Below are positions 43,779 to 55,906 of a DNA stretch of 64,000 nucleotides, piece after piece. Source of the DNA: Prevotella sp. tc2-28 (GTDB taxonomy: Bacteria; Bacteroidota; Bacteroidia; Bacteroidales; Bacteroidaceae); assembly GCF_900107705.1 (NCBI RefSeq), contig NZ_FNRE01000004.1, positions 1 through 64,000 on the forward strand. The letters are read 5' to 3'. The notes under the pieces were generated by a model that was not told the origin of the DNA, made no database searches, and saw only the letters and a list, made by a program, of their open reading frames with translations. Position 1 is the first letter of the stretch; each line of letters starts with the position of its first letter. The position numbers were made by a program, and so were the translations under genes.

Positions 43779-44126
43779 CTAATTAAATGGTGTTCCTTGT
43801 AGTGCGCGGGTTGTCATGCCCAGGTCGTTGCTTCCGCGGTTTTTCCAGTTGATAAATAACAACACCAACTGTTGCAGTCCGAAAGCTTTCATGTTAGCAT
43901 GATAGATGACGTCCAGGCACAGATCCAACAGCCGTTTGTCCTTGCCCGCCTCGGAACCTAATAGTGAGCGGATATTCAGTTTGAGTTTGTCGAGCACTTG
44001 CTCGTCAACATACCCATTGGAGTCAATCAAGTCACGGAAGAGCTGATAGTCTTCAATGGTTTGCAGGTGATCTTCGCTGATGTCGATACTACGCGTACCG
44101 CTTGAGTTAGTTTGAATCTTGTACAT
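43779..44126 (-). CDS. Hypothetical protein, 115 aa
   Basis: The product begins MYKIQTNSSGTRSIDISEDHL and is mostly helical (ELFRDLIDSNGY-like, LLDLCLDVIYHANMKAFGLQQL). No signal, membrane segment or motif I recognise. It lies 11 bp downstream of the amidase/golvesin gene and 24 bp before the YgiQ gene, all on the minus strand. Confidence 0.6.
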   Translation of the reverse strand: MYKIQTNSSGTRSIDISEDHLQTIEDYQLFRDLIDSNGYVDEQVLDKLKLNIRSLLGSEAGKDKRLLDLCLDVIYHANMKAFGLQQLVLLFINWKNRGSNDLGMTTRALQGTPFN

Positions 44127-44137
44127 AGTTTGTAGTT

Positions 44138-47026
44138 TTATTTTAATAGAAAGTTAAGTATTCCGTTCATAATGGCAGCACGTTTCTGTTCGCCCTTGAT
44201 GCACTCGAAGGGAATGCCCATGACGAAGGAACGGTAGTCGCTGCCTTGGTATGCAACACCGGCACCATAGCCGTCAGCATATTGTAAGGCGGTGTAAGCC
44301 GGCTTGACAGGTTGCAGAATGTCAGACGAAGTGGCTGCATAATGCTCCTCATTCAATTGTCTCCAATAGGGTATGGTGGTACCCATGCCGTTCAGATAAT
44401 CGGCGGATATCATGTTACGTCCGGCATATTCGCATTTCAGCGTGTTAGCAAGGAACTTGTTGTCGCTGCTGTTCATGTTGTCGCGTCCGATATAGGCACC
44501 GCTAACCATGAGAGCACCGCCATGAGTCGTGAAGTTTTTAAGCACGCGCTGCATCGACGGATTGAATGTTTTATAGAAGTTCAGGCTGTGTCCATCGTAA
44601 TATTCCAGTCCCAGTACAAGGTCGATGGCAGCACATTTGCGCAGGCTCGCATTACCCGTTTCCAATGCCTCGCTCGAACAACTAACGATATTGTACTGGC
44701 CTACGGAAGCAATGGCTTCAGCGTGTGTCTTGACGTAGTTGAAGTCGTTACCGGCAATGAGCATACCTGTCAGTTCCTCACCGGTATAACCCAATCCGCC
44801 GTCCTCGATGCCCATCTTTGTGGTGTCGAAGTTGATTTGTCGCCCAGACCATCCATAGGTGGGACCATAGGTAATGCCAGGATCCTCGTCGAGGTCAAAG
44901 CCTTGTTCCTCCGCTGAGTTGCGTACGGCAGGAGAAGCCAGACGGTGGAACCCGTTGACAATCATTATCGTTTTTTTTGCGCGAGGCTGATAGTAAGCTG
45001 AAAGGACCTCCGTGGGGAAACTTCGACCGCCACGATTGACGGCTGCCACCTTGAAGTGATACAGCAGTCCAGGTTCCAGTTTCATGGTGTGCGAGTTCTT
45101 CGCACGGATATAGGTTCCATTGTCGAAGTCTGCCTCTCCGATAGCCGTATAGAGAATATATCCCGTAGGTTTTGCTGTTGGCTCTTGTGGGTCGTTCACC
45201 GCGTCCCAACTAAGCTTTACCTCGTCATCATTCTTAAACTCCACCTGGAAATGGTCAGGAGTCAGTGGAGCCACTATAAAGGGGCGTCCATGCTGGTCGT
45301 TGACGTATCGTAGAATGGTTTTGTAGATGGAACGTGCTAATGTGAATCGGAAGTTGGGATCCTGTCCGAAACGCATGTCGGGAAAGTTCTGGTGTGACAT
45401 TGTCTCGAGGATAGCACTCGGAACCTCTGGTAGTCTTGTTTCCGAGTAGTTACGGTCGAAAAGCTCGCGACGATTCCATTTGCCGTATTTGTATTTGATG
45501 TCCAGAAGTTCGTTGCTCAGCAGGGCATCGGCAAAGTCACGCGATGCCATACGAGAGATGCCGGCATTCAGTTTCCCGTCGTTAAACTTGGTGGTGCAGA
45601 TGCTCAGCGAACCAATCAGTCCCTGACCGTCCTTGGCATAGCCAGCGTCGCTGTGTACTGCCAGTGAAAGTTCGAAAGGTACCTTGCGTCCTTCCATGTT
45701 AGGCATGTAACACGAACCACCTCCCAATAGGTTGAGGGTATACGAACGAACATTGATGTCGTCCGCATAGTCGTCGGCACCATTCTTGCTGCTATATACG
45801 GAGTAGGGCATACCCGCCCATTGTGCCGAGTAGCGAGCACCTTCCAGCGCTCGCGGCAAACCGCTAACCGTTCCGAAACGTTCGATGTTGCCCATGCCGC
45901 CTCCAAAGCGCACTGCATCCGTTGTAATCACACCATCCTGACTGCTCTGGTTCGATACCGTTATACGGTTGAACTCGCTGTAGCCTGCGTCAAAATCGAA
46001 GGTGCCGAGATAAACCCACGTGCTACCACCCATCTTCTGGTTGACATGAAACTGGGTGCGCTCACCACGGTGCCATACTGTGTACAGCACGTCGTCGACG
46101 CTATTGGGCAATGTCTGGTAACTCACATAGACGGCATAGCGACCAGCCTTGCGGAAATCTGGCTGATAGGTCGCCAGTGAATAGCGCGACTTGCTGCTAG
46201 TGGTTCTTACCATGCGGGCGGTACCGGCTTCAAAGGGATTCTCCTGGTCGTGGTAGGCTCCTGCGTGCCAAGCAAAGCCTCGTTGGTTTGTGCTCATCCA
46301 TTTGCTATGTGAGGTCACCTCGATATAGTTACGTTTCGAACCGTCGTTGTCTACGATGACTTCCTCCTTCTGCCAGTCACGTTCTCTGGGTGAGAATACG
46401 ACGGCACCAGACTGTTCTAGCATGGGGATGAGGTAGGGGATGACAATGGTCTGTGTAAACAAGTCCTCGGTGGTACCGAAGAGCTTCGGGCGCTGCCAGC
46501 GCCAGTAACCTCTTGACTGGTCGTAGTAGCGTCCGTGACTGGCCCATAGCACGAGGTGTCGGTTCTGCAGTCCATGAGTGTATTTGACGGGGTGGGAGAT
46601 GTCCTTTACCCAAGGTTCACCGTCGTAGTCTATGTCGCTCCATAGACGGGATTTGTCAGCATTCTGTGAGAGCCGGTTGGGTATCAGTTCGCTGATTTCC
46701 ATACCGTTGGTGATGATGGTCACCTGATAGTCGCGATATGGCTTAGGTAGTTCACCCTTTACCTTTTTATATATATGGGCAGTCACCTCTGGGGTAAATT
46801 CCTGAGCGGCAAAAAACTCGTCAGCGGTAATTGTCAGTGTCTTGGCGTCGTTGTCCAACTGGTAGTCCACCATGTGTGGAGCCTGCGTTAGCTTGGTGCC
46901 TTTTGGCTTGTACTTCCTGAAATAATCTTGTAGCCTTTCTGTCAGTTTTGCTTCGTCCTTAGCGGTTTGTGCACATAAGGATGTAAGCGTGAAAAGGTAG
47001 AAAAGTAAGATAACAATCTTTTTCAT
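44138..47026 (-). CDS. Large secreted amidase-like protein with golvesin and fibronectin III domains
   Basis: The 962-residue product has a signal peptide (KIVILLFYLFTLTSLCAQ). Residues about 150-240 and 440-470 look like a split N-acetylmuramoyl-L-alanine amidase: LVLWASHGRYYDQ, FGTTEDLFTQ and LAVHSDAGYAKDGQG would supply the zinc His/Glu/His. A golvesin/Xly-type carbohydrate-binding insert lies between (VYVSYQTLPNSVDDVLYTVW; ITTDAVRFGGG). A fibronectin III domain follows (about 600-690), then a glutamine-amidotransferase-like C-terminal region. Such proteins are often annotated as xanthan lyase. Cell-wall hydrolysis is inferred. Confidence 0.72.
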   Translation of the reverse strand: MKKIVILLFYLFTLTSLCAQTAKDEAKLTERLQDYFRKYKPKGTKLTQAPHMVDYQLDNDAKTLTITADEFFAAQEFTPEVTAHIYKKVKGELPKPYRDYQVTIITNGMEISELIPNRLSQNADKSRLWSDIDYDGEPWVKDISHPVKYTHGLQNRHLVLWASHGRYYDQSRGYWRWQRPKLFGTTEDLFTQTIVIPYLIPMLEQSGAVVFSPRERDWQKEEVIVDNDGSKRNYIEVTSHSKWMSTNQRGFAWHAGAYHDQENPFEAGTARMVRTTSSKSRYSLATYQPDFRKAGRYAVYVSYQTLPNSVDDVLYTVWHRGERTQFHVNQKMGGSTWVYLGTFDFDAGYSEFNRITVSNQSSQDGVITTDAVRFGGGMGNIERFGTVSGLPRALEGARYSAQWAGMPYSVYSSKNGADDYADDINVRSYTLNLLGGGSCYMPNMEGRKVPFELSLAVHSDAGYAKDGQGLIGSLSICTTKFNDGKLNAGISRMASRDFADALLSNELLDIKYKYGKWNRRELFDRNYSETRLPEVPSAILETMSHQNFPDMRFGQDPNFRFTLARSIYKTILRYVNDQHGRPFIVAPLTPDHFQVEFKNDDEVKLSWDAVNDPQEPTAKPTGYILYTAIGEADFDNGTYIRAKNSHTMKLEPGLLYHFKVAAVNRGGRSFPTEVLSAYYQPRAKKTIMIVNGFHRLASPAVRNSAEEQGFDLDEDPGITYGPTYGWSGRQINFDTTKMGIEDGGLGYTGEELTGMLIAGNDFNYVKTHAEAIASVGQYNIVSCSSEALETGNASLRKCAAIDLVLGLEYYDGHSLNFYKTFNPSMQRVLKNFTTHGGALMVSGAYIGRDNMNSSDNKFLANTLKCEYAGRNMISADYLNGMGTTIPYWRQLNEEHYAATSSDILQPVKPAYTALQYADGYGAGVAYQGSDYRSFVMGIPFECIKGEQKRAAIMNGILNFLLK

Positions 47027-47028
47027 GT

Positions 47029-47583
47029 TTAAATTTCTCCTATCGTGAAGTTCTCCGGGTGTTTACCCTTGAACCCCTTGAAATACAATTTAATTTCCCG
47101 CATCTGACTGTCGATGTCGCCATTGGGAATAATGGTCTTTGTGCACTGGATGTGTCGTTTTTCGTAATCCACTCCGTAGAGCAGAATGGGTAGTTCGGCT
47201 TTTTGTGCGATATAATAGAACCCCTTTTTCCATTCAGGGTTCAGCGAGCGAGTTCCCTCAGGTGTAATACACAGATGGAACGTGCGTTCCTGACGTGCCG
47301 TTGCCGCCAGGTTGTCCGTCATACTGGTTTTCTTGGAGCGCCAAACGGGAATGCCTCCCATCTTGCGGAAGATGGGCCCCAGGGGCCAGAAAAACCACTC
47401 CTTCTTCATCAGGAAATTGCTCTTCATGCCTTGCGCACCGATATACAACTGGCCTATCAGGAAGTCCCAGTTGCTGGTATGCGGAGCCAAGCAGATAATG
47501 TATTTGTCCGGATGCTCCTCAGTAATGTCGGCTGTCCATCCCATTCTCTTGTATAGCAGCCAGTTGCAGAATGATTGCCACAT
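47029..47583 (-). CDS. 1-acylglycerol-3-phosphate acyltransferase-like protein
   Basis: The 184-residue product carries the acyltransferase motifs APHTSNWD (HX4D), then PVWRSKKTSM and CITPEGTRSLNPEWKKGFY (the PEGTR-type substrate motif). It is short for PlsC and has one possible membrane-associated N-terminal helix (FCNWLLYKRMGW). It probably acylates a lipid intermediate; the acceptor is unknown. It lies 2 bp upstream of the amidase-like gene. Confidence 0.82.
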   Translation of the reverse strand: MWQSFCNWLLYKRMGWTADITEEHPDKYIICLAPHTSNWDFLIGQLYIGAQGMKSNFLMKKEWFFWPLGPIFRKMGGIPVWRSKKTSMTDNLAATARQERTFHLCITPEGTRSLNPEWKKGFYYIAQKAELPILLYGVDYEKRHIQCTKTIIPNGDIDSQMREIKLYFKGFKGKHPENFTIGEI

Positions 47584-47592
47584 AGTCTTCTT

Positions 47593-47853
47593 TTAGTTGT
47601 TGATTTGGTCTACGATATCACAGATCTGAGCAACTAAGTCTTCTCTCAGCTTCTTGTAATACTTGGCAGCCGGCATGCCAGGCTCTGGATGTGAGATGCG
47701 TCGGATGAAGTCGTCCTGCATCTTCACGGTGCTGTAGATGAGCGAGTTTGCCGTGTCGTGCTTATTGCCGTAAAGTGATGCTGCAATACATTCAGCAATC
47801 AGTTCTTCGCATACCAGGTTAATGTTTCTTTTCAGTTCTCTTTTGTTTGCCAT
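47593..47853 (-). CDS. Conserved small hypothetical protein, 86 aa
   Basis: The product starts MANKRELKRNINLVCEELIAE and looks fully helical (YKKLREDLVAQICDIVDQINN at the end), with no signal or membrane segment. I have no family name; the sequence looks like a conserved Bacteroidales cytoplasmic protein. It leads the acyltransferase gene by 9 bp. Function unknown. Confidence 0.65.
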   Translation of the reverse strand: MANKRELKRNINLVCEELIAECIAASLYGNKHDTANSLIYSTVKMQDDFIRRISHPEPGMPAAKYYKKLREDLVAQICDIVDQINN

Positions 47854-47987
47854 TTCTAATCCTCCTTATTTTTATAATAATATCGTTTCGAACGTCAAAG
47901 ATACGCAAAATATTCGATATATCTCAACTTTCTGCACAAAAAAATATTAAAATGCGTATTTTCTTTCCGTTTTTCAGAGAAAAAGCG

Positions 47988-47995
47988 TATTTTTG
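47988..47995 (+). promoter_or_regulatory. -7 element of pfp
   Basis: TATTTTTG matches TAnnTTTG, with TTTC 20 bases upstream in place of TTTG. The pfp ATG is 45 bp further on. Confidence 0.5.
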
Positions 47996-48040
47996 CAATT
48001 CGAAAATTCAATTATTCATCATTTTATAATATTAAAGAAA

Positions 48041-49675
48041 ATGGAAAAAAGTGCATTGCAGAAAGCAAGAGCCGCTTACCAGCCGAAACTGCCAAAGGCG
48101 CTTCAGGGTGCGGTAAAAGTAAAGTTAGGTGCTCCGACACAGAGTGTAGGAAATCAGGAGGAGATCAAGAAACTCTTCCCTAACACTTACGGTATGCCTA
48201 TCGTTGAGTTTGAGCCTGCTACGGAGGCTAACACCACAAAGATGAACGTAGGTATCATCCTTAGTGGTGGTCAGGCTCCTGGTGGTCACAACGTGATTAC
48301 CGGTCTCTTCGACCAGATTAAGAAACTTAACCCAGAGAACCGTCTTTTCGGTTTTATCCTTGGTCCTGGTGGTCTCGTAGACCATAACTATATGGAACTG
48401 ACCAAGGACATCATTGATGAGTATCGCAACACTGGTGGCTTCGACATGATTGGCTCGGGCCGTACTAAGCTGGAGAAGGTTGAGCAGTTCGAGAAGGGAC
48501 TGGAGATTATCCGTCAGTTGGATATCAAGGCTATTGTCATCATTGGTGGTGACGATTCAAACACCAATGCCTGCGTGCTTGCTGAATACTATGCAGCCAA
48601 GAACTATGGCGTACAGGTTATCGGTTGTCCGAAAACCATTGATGGTGACCTTAAGAACGACCAGATTGAGACCTCGTTTGGCTTCGATACTGCTTGTAAG
48701 ACATACTCAGAACTGATTGGTAACATCGAGCGCGACTGTAACTCAGCGCGTAAATACTGGCACTTCATCAAGGTGATGGGCCGTTCGGCTTCACACATAG
48801 CTCTGGAGTGTGCCCTGCAGACCCAGCCCAACATCTGTCTCGTCAGCGAGGAAGTGGAAGCTAAGGAGCAGAGCCTTGACGATATTGTTACCTACATCGC
48901 CAACGCCGTCTGTGTACGTGCTGCCGAGGGTAATAACTTCGGTACCGTGATTATTCCTGAAGGTCTGATTGAATTCATTCCTGCCATCAAGAAGCTCATT
49001 GCCCAGCTGAACGACGTACTCGCTTTGCCTGAGGCTAAGGGACTGAACAGCGAGGAGCAGATTGCCTTCGTGAAGGCGCACATCTCTGCAGAGAACCTGG
49101 CTGTCTTCAACTCTCTTCCCGAGGGTGTTGCCCGTCAGCTTGCCCTCGACCGCGATCCTCACGGAAACGTACAGGTATCACTCATCGAGACCGAGAAGTT
49201 GCTGAGTTCTATGGTAGCTGTCAAGCTCGACGAATGGAAGAAGGCTGGCAAGTTCACCGGTAAGTTCTCTGCTCAGCATCACTTCTTCGGATACGAAGGA
49301 CGTTGCGCAGCTCCTTCAAACTTCGATGCCGACTACTGTTACGCATTGGGTACCAGTGCTGCTCAGCTCATTGCCAACGGCAAGACGGGCTATATGGCTA
49401 TCGTGAAGAATACAACCGCTCCTGCCGAGCAGTGGATTGCGGGTGGTGTGCCCATCACGATGATGATGAACATGGAAAAGCGTAATGGTGAGATGAAGCC
49501 TGTTATCCGCAAGGCCCTCGTTGAGTTGGACGGTGCACCTTTCAAAACGTTTGCCGCTCAGCGTGACAAGTGGGCAAAGGATACCTGCTATGTATATCCC
49601 GGTCCTATCCAGTATTGGGGACCGACGGAGGTATGTGACCAGCCTACTAAGACGTTGGCTCTTGAGAAGGCTTAA
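48041..49675 (+). CDS. pfp: Diphosphate-fructose-6-phosphate 1-phosphotransferase
   Basis: PPi-dependent phosphofructokinase interconverts fructose 6-phosphate and fructose 1,6-bisphosphate, using pyrophosphate instead of ATP. The 544-residue product is the long PFP type, with [30 protein letters not shown] (the GGDDS signature of PPi enzymes), [28 protein letters not shown] and [12 protein letters not shown] 48041 is used; an upstream in-frame start at 47993 lies in the promoter. It stands alone with GH25 downstream. Confidence 0.95.
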   Translation: MEKSALQKARAAYQPKLPKALQGAVKVKLGAPTQSVGNQEEIKKLFPNTYGMPIVEFEPATEANTTKMNVGIILSGGQAPGGHNVITGLFDQIKKLNPENRLFGFILGPGGLVDHNYMELTKDIIDEYRNTGGFDMIGSGRTKLEKVEQFEKGLEIIRQLDIKAIVIIGGDDSNTNACVLAEYYAAKNYGVQVIGCPKTIDGDLKNDQIETSFGFDTACKTYSELIGNIERDCNSARKYWHFIKVMGRSASHIALECALQTQPNICLVSEEVEAKEQSLDDIVTYIANAVCVRAAEGNNFGTVIIPEGLIEFIPAIKKLIAQLNDVLALPEAKGLNSEEQIAFVKAHISAENLAVFNSLPEGVARQLALDRDPHGNVQVSLIETEKLLSSMVAVKLDEWKKAGKFTGKFSAQHHFFGYEGRCAAPSNFDADYCYALGTSAAQLIANGKTGYMAIVKNTTAPAEQWIAGGVPITMMMNMEKRNGEMKPVIRKALVELDGAPFKTFAAQRDKWAKDTCYVYPGPIQYWGPTEVCDQPTKTLALEKA

Positions 49676-49683
49676 TTATTAAC

Positions 49684-50574
49684 ATGCCTTCTAAGAAGAC
49701 ACAACATAGAAAATCGACATCCGGGCGCCGAATGAGTCCTGTGGCTCATAAGCGTCCGAGTGTCTTTGTTCGTCTTCTGCAATACATGCCAGGATGGGCA
49801 GTGTGGATAGGCGTAGCAGCCATTGTGGCTGTCTACGTCTATTTCTTCTATTATATGTTCGTGAGTCCTTATGGGTTTCGTTGGCGCGCTCTCTATGGTG
49901 ATGTCAGCTATCCTGAGGGCTACGAGATTCATGGTATCGACATCAGTCACCACCAGGGTGATATCGACTGGACGGAGCTTCGCGACAAAGGTGTTATCAA
50001 CAAGTCGCCAATCCGTTTTATCATGATCAAGGCGACGGAGGGCTCTACACAGATTGACGAGAACTTCATCGACAATTTCTATCAGGCCCGTGAGTACGGC
50101 TTTACGCGTGGGGCCTACCATTTTTATAGTGTCCACACGTCGGCACGCCAACAGGCAGCCTTCTTCATCAAGAACGTCAAGCTAGAAAATGGCGACCTTC
50201 CACCAGTGCTCGACGTGGAGCACAAACCGAAGAATCAGAGTGATGCCGATTTCAAGGCCAGCGTGCTGGCTTGGCTCGACATCGTGGAGCGCCATTATGG
50301 TGTGAAGCCCATTATCTACACCTATTATAAGTTCAAGATGAGATACCTGAGCGACCCCGTGTTCAATCAGTATCCTTATTGGATAGCCCATTATTATGTG
50401 GACAAGGTGGAGTATAAGGGTGAATGGAAGTTCTGGCAACATACCGATGTGGGCAAGCTGCCCGGCATCAAAGGCAATGTCGATTTTAATATATACAATG
50501 GTTCCTACTACGATCTGCGCAAGCTCACCATCGGTGGTGTTGAGCAGATTGGCGAGGATGCGTATGCTGAGTGA
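49684..50574 (+). CDS. GH25 lysozyme-like protein, membrane anchored
   Basis: The 296-residue product has a basic N-terminus, a transmembrane helix (about 38-60, WAVWIGVAAIVAVYVYFFYY) and a glycoside hydrolase family 25 muramidase domain: HGIDISHHQGDIDW, IRFIMIKATEGSTQID, RGAYHFYS, LPPVLDVEH and YPYWIAHYY. Catalytic Asp and Glu positions are kept. It would cleave peptidoglycan from the periplasmic side; target unknown. It starts 8 bp after pfp. Confidence 0.9.
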   Translation: MPSKKTQHRKSTSGRRMSPVAHKRPSVFVRLLQYMPGWAVWIGVAAIVAVYVYFFYYMFVSPYGFRWRALYGDVSYPEGYEIHGIDISHHQGDIDWTELRDKGVINKSPIRFIMIKATEGSTQIDENFIDNFYQAREYGFTRGAYHFYSVHTSARQQAAFFIKNVKLENGDLPPVLDVEHKPKNQSDADFKASVLAWLDIVERHYGVKPIIYTYYKFKMRYLSDPVFNQYPYWIAHYYVDKVEYKGEWKFWQHTDVGKLPGIKGNVDFNIYNGSYYDLRKLTIGGVEQIGEDAYAE

Positions 50575-50596
50575 CTGAATCCGGAATCTAAACTAA

Positions 50597-53617
<3,021 letters not shown>

Positions 53618-53621
53618 GCAT

Positions 53622-53654
53622 AAAGAACCCCAAGATTTATCTCTTGGGGTCTTT
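53622..53654. terminator. Bidirectional terminator after the GH2 gene
   Basis: AAAGAACCCCAAGA pairs with TCTTGGGGTCTTT with a single bulged A and a 6-base loop, followed by T residues. The stop codon of the convergent gene (53637-53639) lies at the loop. Confidence 0.82.
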
Positions 53655-54062
53655 TTTTAGTCTTAGCGTCTTAGGCAACTTTTGCCATTTTCCTTTGTTG
53701 GGAACCTTGATCGTGCTGCCGGCGCCTTGCTTTAACTCGTATGTCGAGTCGTTCAGCCAGGTGAGGGTAGCGGTGAGGTCCTCGCTTCCGAAGTCGTTGA
53801 TGAGCTGCATCTCGGCATGTTGCTCGTCTTTCACTTCACAAGCCGTGATGACCCAGCAGAACGAGTTGTGTAACTTGCCCAGGTATCCCGGCAACTTGCC
53901 ATACAGGTCCTGTCCGGGTACGCTGATGTCCTGATCGTAGAAGTTGATGCGCAAATACACGTTATATTCATTATTATAAAGGTACGCGCGAAAGTTCTTT
54001 TGTGCCTGTATGCCTGTCGTCAGCATGACCAGACAGGCTACGAGTATGATTTTCTTTGCCAT
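53637..54062 (-). CDS. Secreted hypothetical protein, 141 aa
   Basis: From ATG 54062 the product has a clear signal peptide (MAKKIILVACLVMLTTGIQAQ) and a beta-rich mature part (NVYLRINFYDQDISVPGQ, ATLTWLNDSTYELKQGAG), ending in a basic KTLRLKKDPKR. I recognise no family. A frame from 54095 adds 11 residues before the signal and is unlikely. It is convergent with the GH2 gene. Confidence 0.75.
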   Translation of the reverse strand: MAKKIILVACLVMLTTGIQAQKNFRAYLYNNEYNVYLRINFYDQDISVPGQDLYGKLPGYLGKLHNSFCWVITACEVKDEQHAEMQLINDFGSEDLTATLTWLNDSTYELKQGAGSTIKVPNKGKWQKLPKTLRLKKDPKR

Positions 54063-54165
54063 AGTCGTCCTGTTTTTGTCGTCAAAGGTAATCAATCTAA
54101 GTCAATAAAATATCGTTTACGTAGAAAAATATAATGAAACGATGCAAGATTTTATTTTTTTTAAT

Positions 54166-54173
54166 TATCTTTG
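54166..54173 (+). promoter_or_regulatory. -7 element of the glycogen synthase gene
   Basis: TATCTTTG matches the consensus about 20-26 bp before the candidate starts; no clear TTTG lies at -33. Confidence 0.5.
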
Positions 54174-54198
54174 CAGCCGTATACATGTATAAATGATA

Positions 54199-55872
54199 AT
54201 GGGAAAGACAAAAATTACGCCTGATTACATCTTTGAGTCCAGTTGGGAGGTATGTAACAAGGTAGGTGGCATCTACACTGTTCTCTCATCGCGCGCAAAG
54301 ACCCTTCAGGATGAAATGAAAGACAGGATAATCTTTATTGGTCCTGATTTTTGGAAGGAGAGTGAAAGTCCCTATTTTAAGGAAGATATGGCGCTTTTTG
54401 CCGAATGGCAATGGGTTGCCAAGGAGCAAGGCCTCAAGGTGAGGGTAGGTCGTTGGACCGTTCCTGGCGAGCCGATTGCTATCCTAGTAGACTTTCAACC
54501 CTATTTCGAGCAAAAGAACGAAATCTATGGATGGCTTTGGGAGAACTACCAGGTTGACTCACTCCACGCCTATGGTGACTACGACGAGGCTTCTATGTTC
54601 TCGTATGCTGCAGCCCTGGTTGTTGAGAGCTTCTACAACTGGTTGGCTAACCCGTCGTTGAAAGTTATCTATCACGCCAACGAGTGGATGTGTGGTCTGG
54701 GTGCCCTTTACATCAATGCCCATCTGCCTCAGATTGGTACGGTGTTCACCACTCATGCCACCAGTATCGGTCGTTCTATTGCTGGTAATCAGAAGCCCCT
54801 CTACGACTATCTCTTCGCTTATAATGGCGACCAGATGGCCGGTGAACTGAACATGCAGTCGAAGCACTCTATTGAGAAGCAGACCGCACTGCATGTAGAC
54901 TGCTTTACGACGGTTAGCGACATCACAGCCAATGAGTGTAAGGAACTGCTCGATAAGCCTGTTGATGTAGTATTACCCAACGGCTTCGATAATAGTTTCG
55001 TGCCCAAGGGTGCCGTGTTTAACAGTAAGCGCAGGGCCGCCCGTAAGCGTTTGCTCGACGTAGCCAATGCCCTGTTGGGTGAGCAACTGGACGACGACAC
55101 ACTGATTGTTTCTACCAGCGGCCGCTATGAGTTCCGCAACAAAGGTATCGACGTCTTCGTGGAAGCCATGAACCGTCTGTTGCGCGACCGCGACCTGAAG
55201 AAGAAGGTGTTAGCCTTCATCGAGGTACCCGGTTGGGTAGGAGAGCCTCGCAAGGACTTGCAGGAGCGTTTGCAGAAGGGTGGTCAATTCGATACACCCC
55301 TTGAAGTCCCCCAGGTCACCCACTGGCTTCATAACATGAGTCACGACAACGTGCTCAGCATGATGAAATACTACGACATGCACAACCGCAAGGACGACCA
55401 TGTAAAGGTCATCTTCCTGCCTTGCTATCTCGACGGCAAGGACGGCATTGTCAACATGTCGTACTATGATGTCGTACTGGGTAACGACCTTTGTGTTTAT
55501 CCATCTTATTATGAGCCCTGGGGATACACGCCGCTGGAGGCAATAGCCTTTAAAGTGCCTTGTATCACCACCGACCTGGCTGGTTTCGGCCTTTGGGCTA
55601 ACACTGAGTTTGGCGGTCGCTATGGCGAGATTATGGATGGTGTTAAGGTCATCCATCGCACCGACTATAACTATTCCGAGGTGGCTGATGCCATCAAGGA
55701 TACGGTGGCCGATTTCTCTGCGATGTCTCAGAAGGAAATAGATGCTTGCCGTAAAGCCGCAGACACCTTGTCCAAGAAAGCCCTGTGGAGTCAGTTTATC
55801 AAGTACTACCACGAGGCCTATGACATAGCGTTGCGCAAAGCAGAGGAAAGAATGGCTCATCAATCCAATTGA
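54199..55872 (+). CDS. Glycogen synthase, GT3 (eukaryotic-like) type
   Basis: Builds alpha-1,4-glucan from a nucleotide-glucose donor. The 557-residue product begins MGKTKITPDYIFESSWEVCNKVGGIYTVL and resembles family GT3 glycogen synthases rather than bacterial GlgA (GT5): ESSWEVCNKVGGIY, FTTHATSIGRSI, LPNGFD and YPSYYEPWGYTPLEA, the last with the donor-binding Glu. An ATG two codons upstream (54193) is equally possible. It sits 34 bp before the glucan phosphorylase gene, so synthesis and breakdown are co-located. Confidence 0.9.
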   Translation: MGKTKITPDYIFESSWEVCNKVGGIYTVLSSRAKTLQDEMKDRIIFIGPDFWKESESPYFKEDMALFAEWQWVAKEQGLKVRVGRWTVPGEPIAILVDFQPYFEQKNEIYGWLWENYQVDSLHAYGDYDEASMFSYAAALVVESFYNWLANPSLKVIYHANEWMCGLGALYINAHLPQIGTVFTTHATSIGRSIAGNQKPLYDYLFAYNGDQMAGELNMQSKHSIEKQTALHVDCFTTVSDITANECKELLDKPVDVVLPNGFDNSFVPKGAVFNSKRRAARKRLLDVANALLGEQLDDDTLIVSTSGRYEFRNKGIDVFVEAMNRLLRDRDLKKKVLAFIEVPGWVGEPRKDLQERLQKGGQFDTPLEVPQVTHWLHNMSHDNVLSMMKYYDMHNRKDDHVKVIFLPCYLDGKDGIVNMSYYDVVLGNDLCVYPSYYEPWGYTPLEAIAFKVPCITTDLAGFGLWANTEFGGRYGEIMDGVKVIHRTDYNYSEVADAIKDTVADFSAMSQKEIDACRKAADTLSKKALWSQFIKYYHEAYDIALRKAEERMAHQSN

Positions 55873-55906
55873 CAAATAAATTGTAAATAGTAAATATCAT
55901 TACATT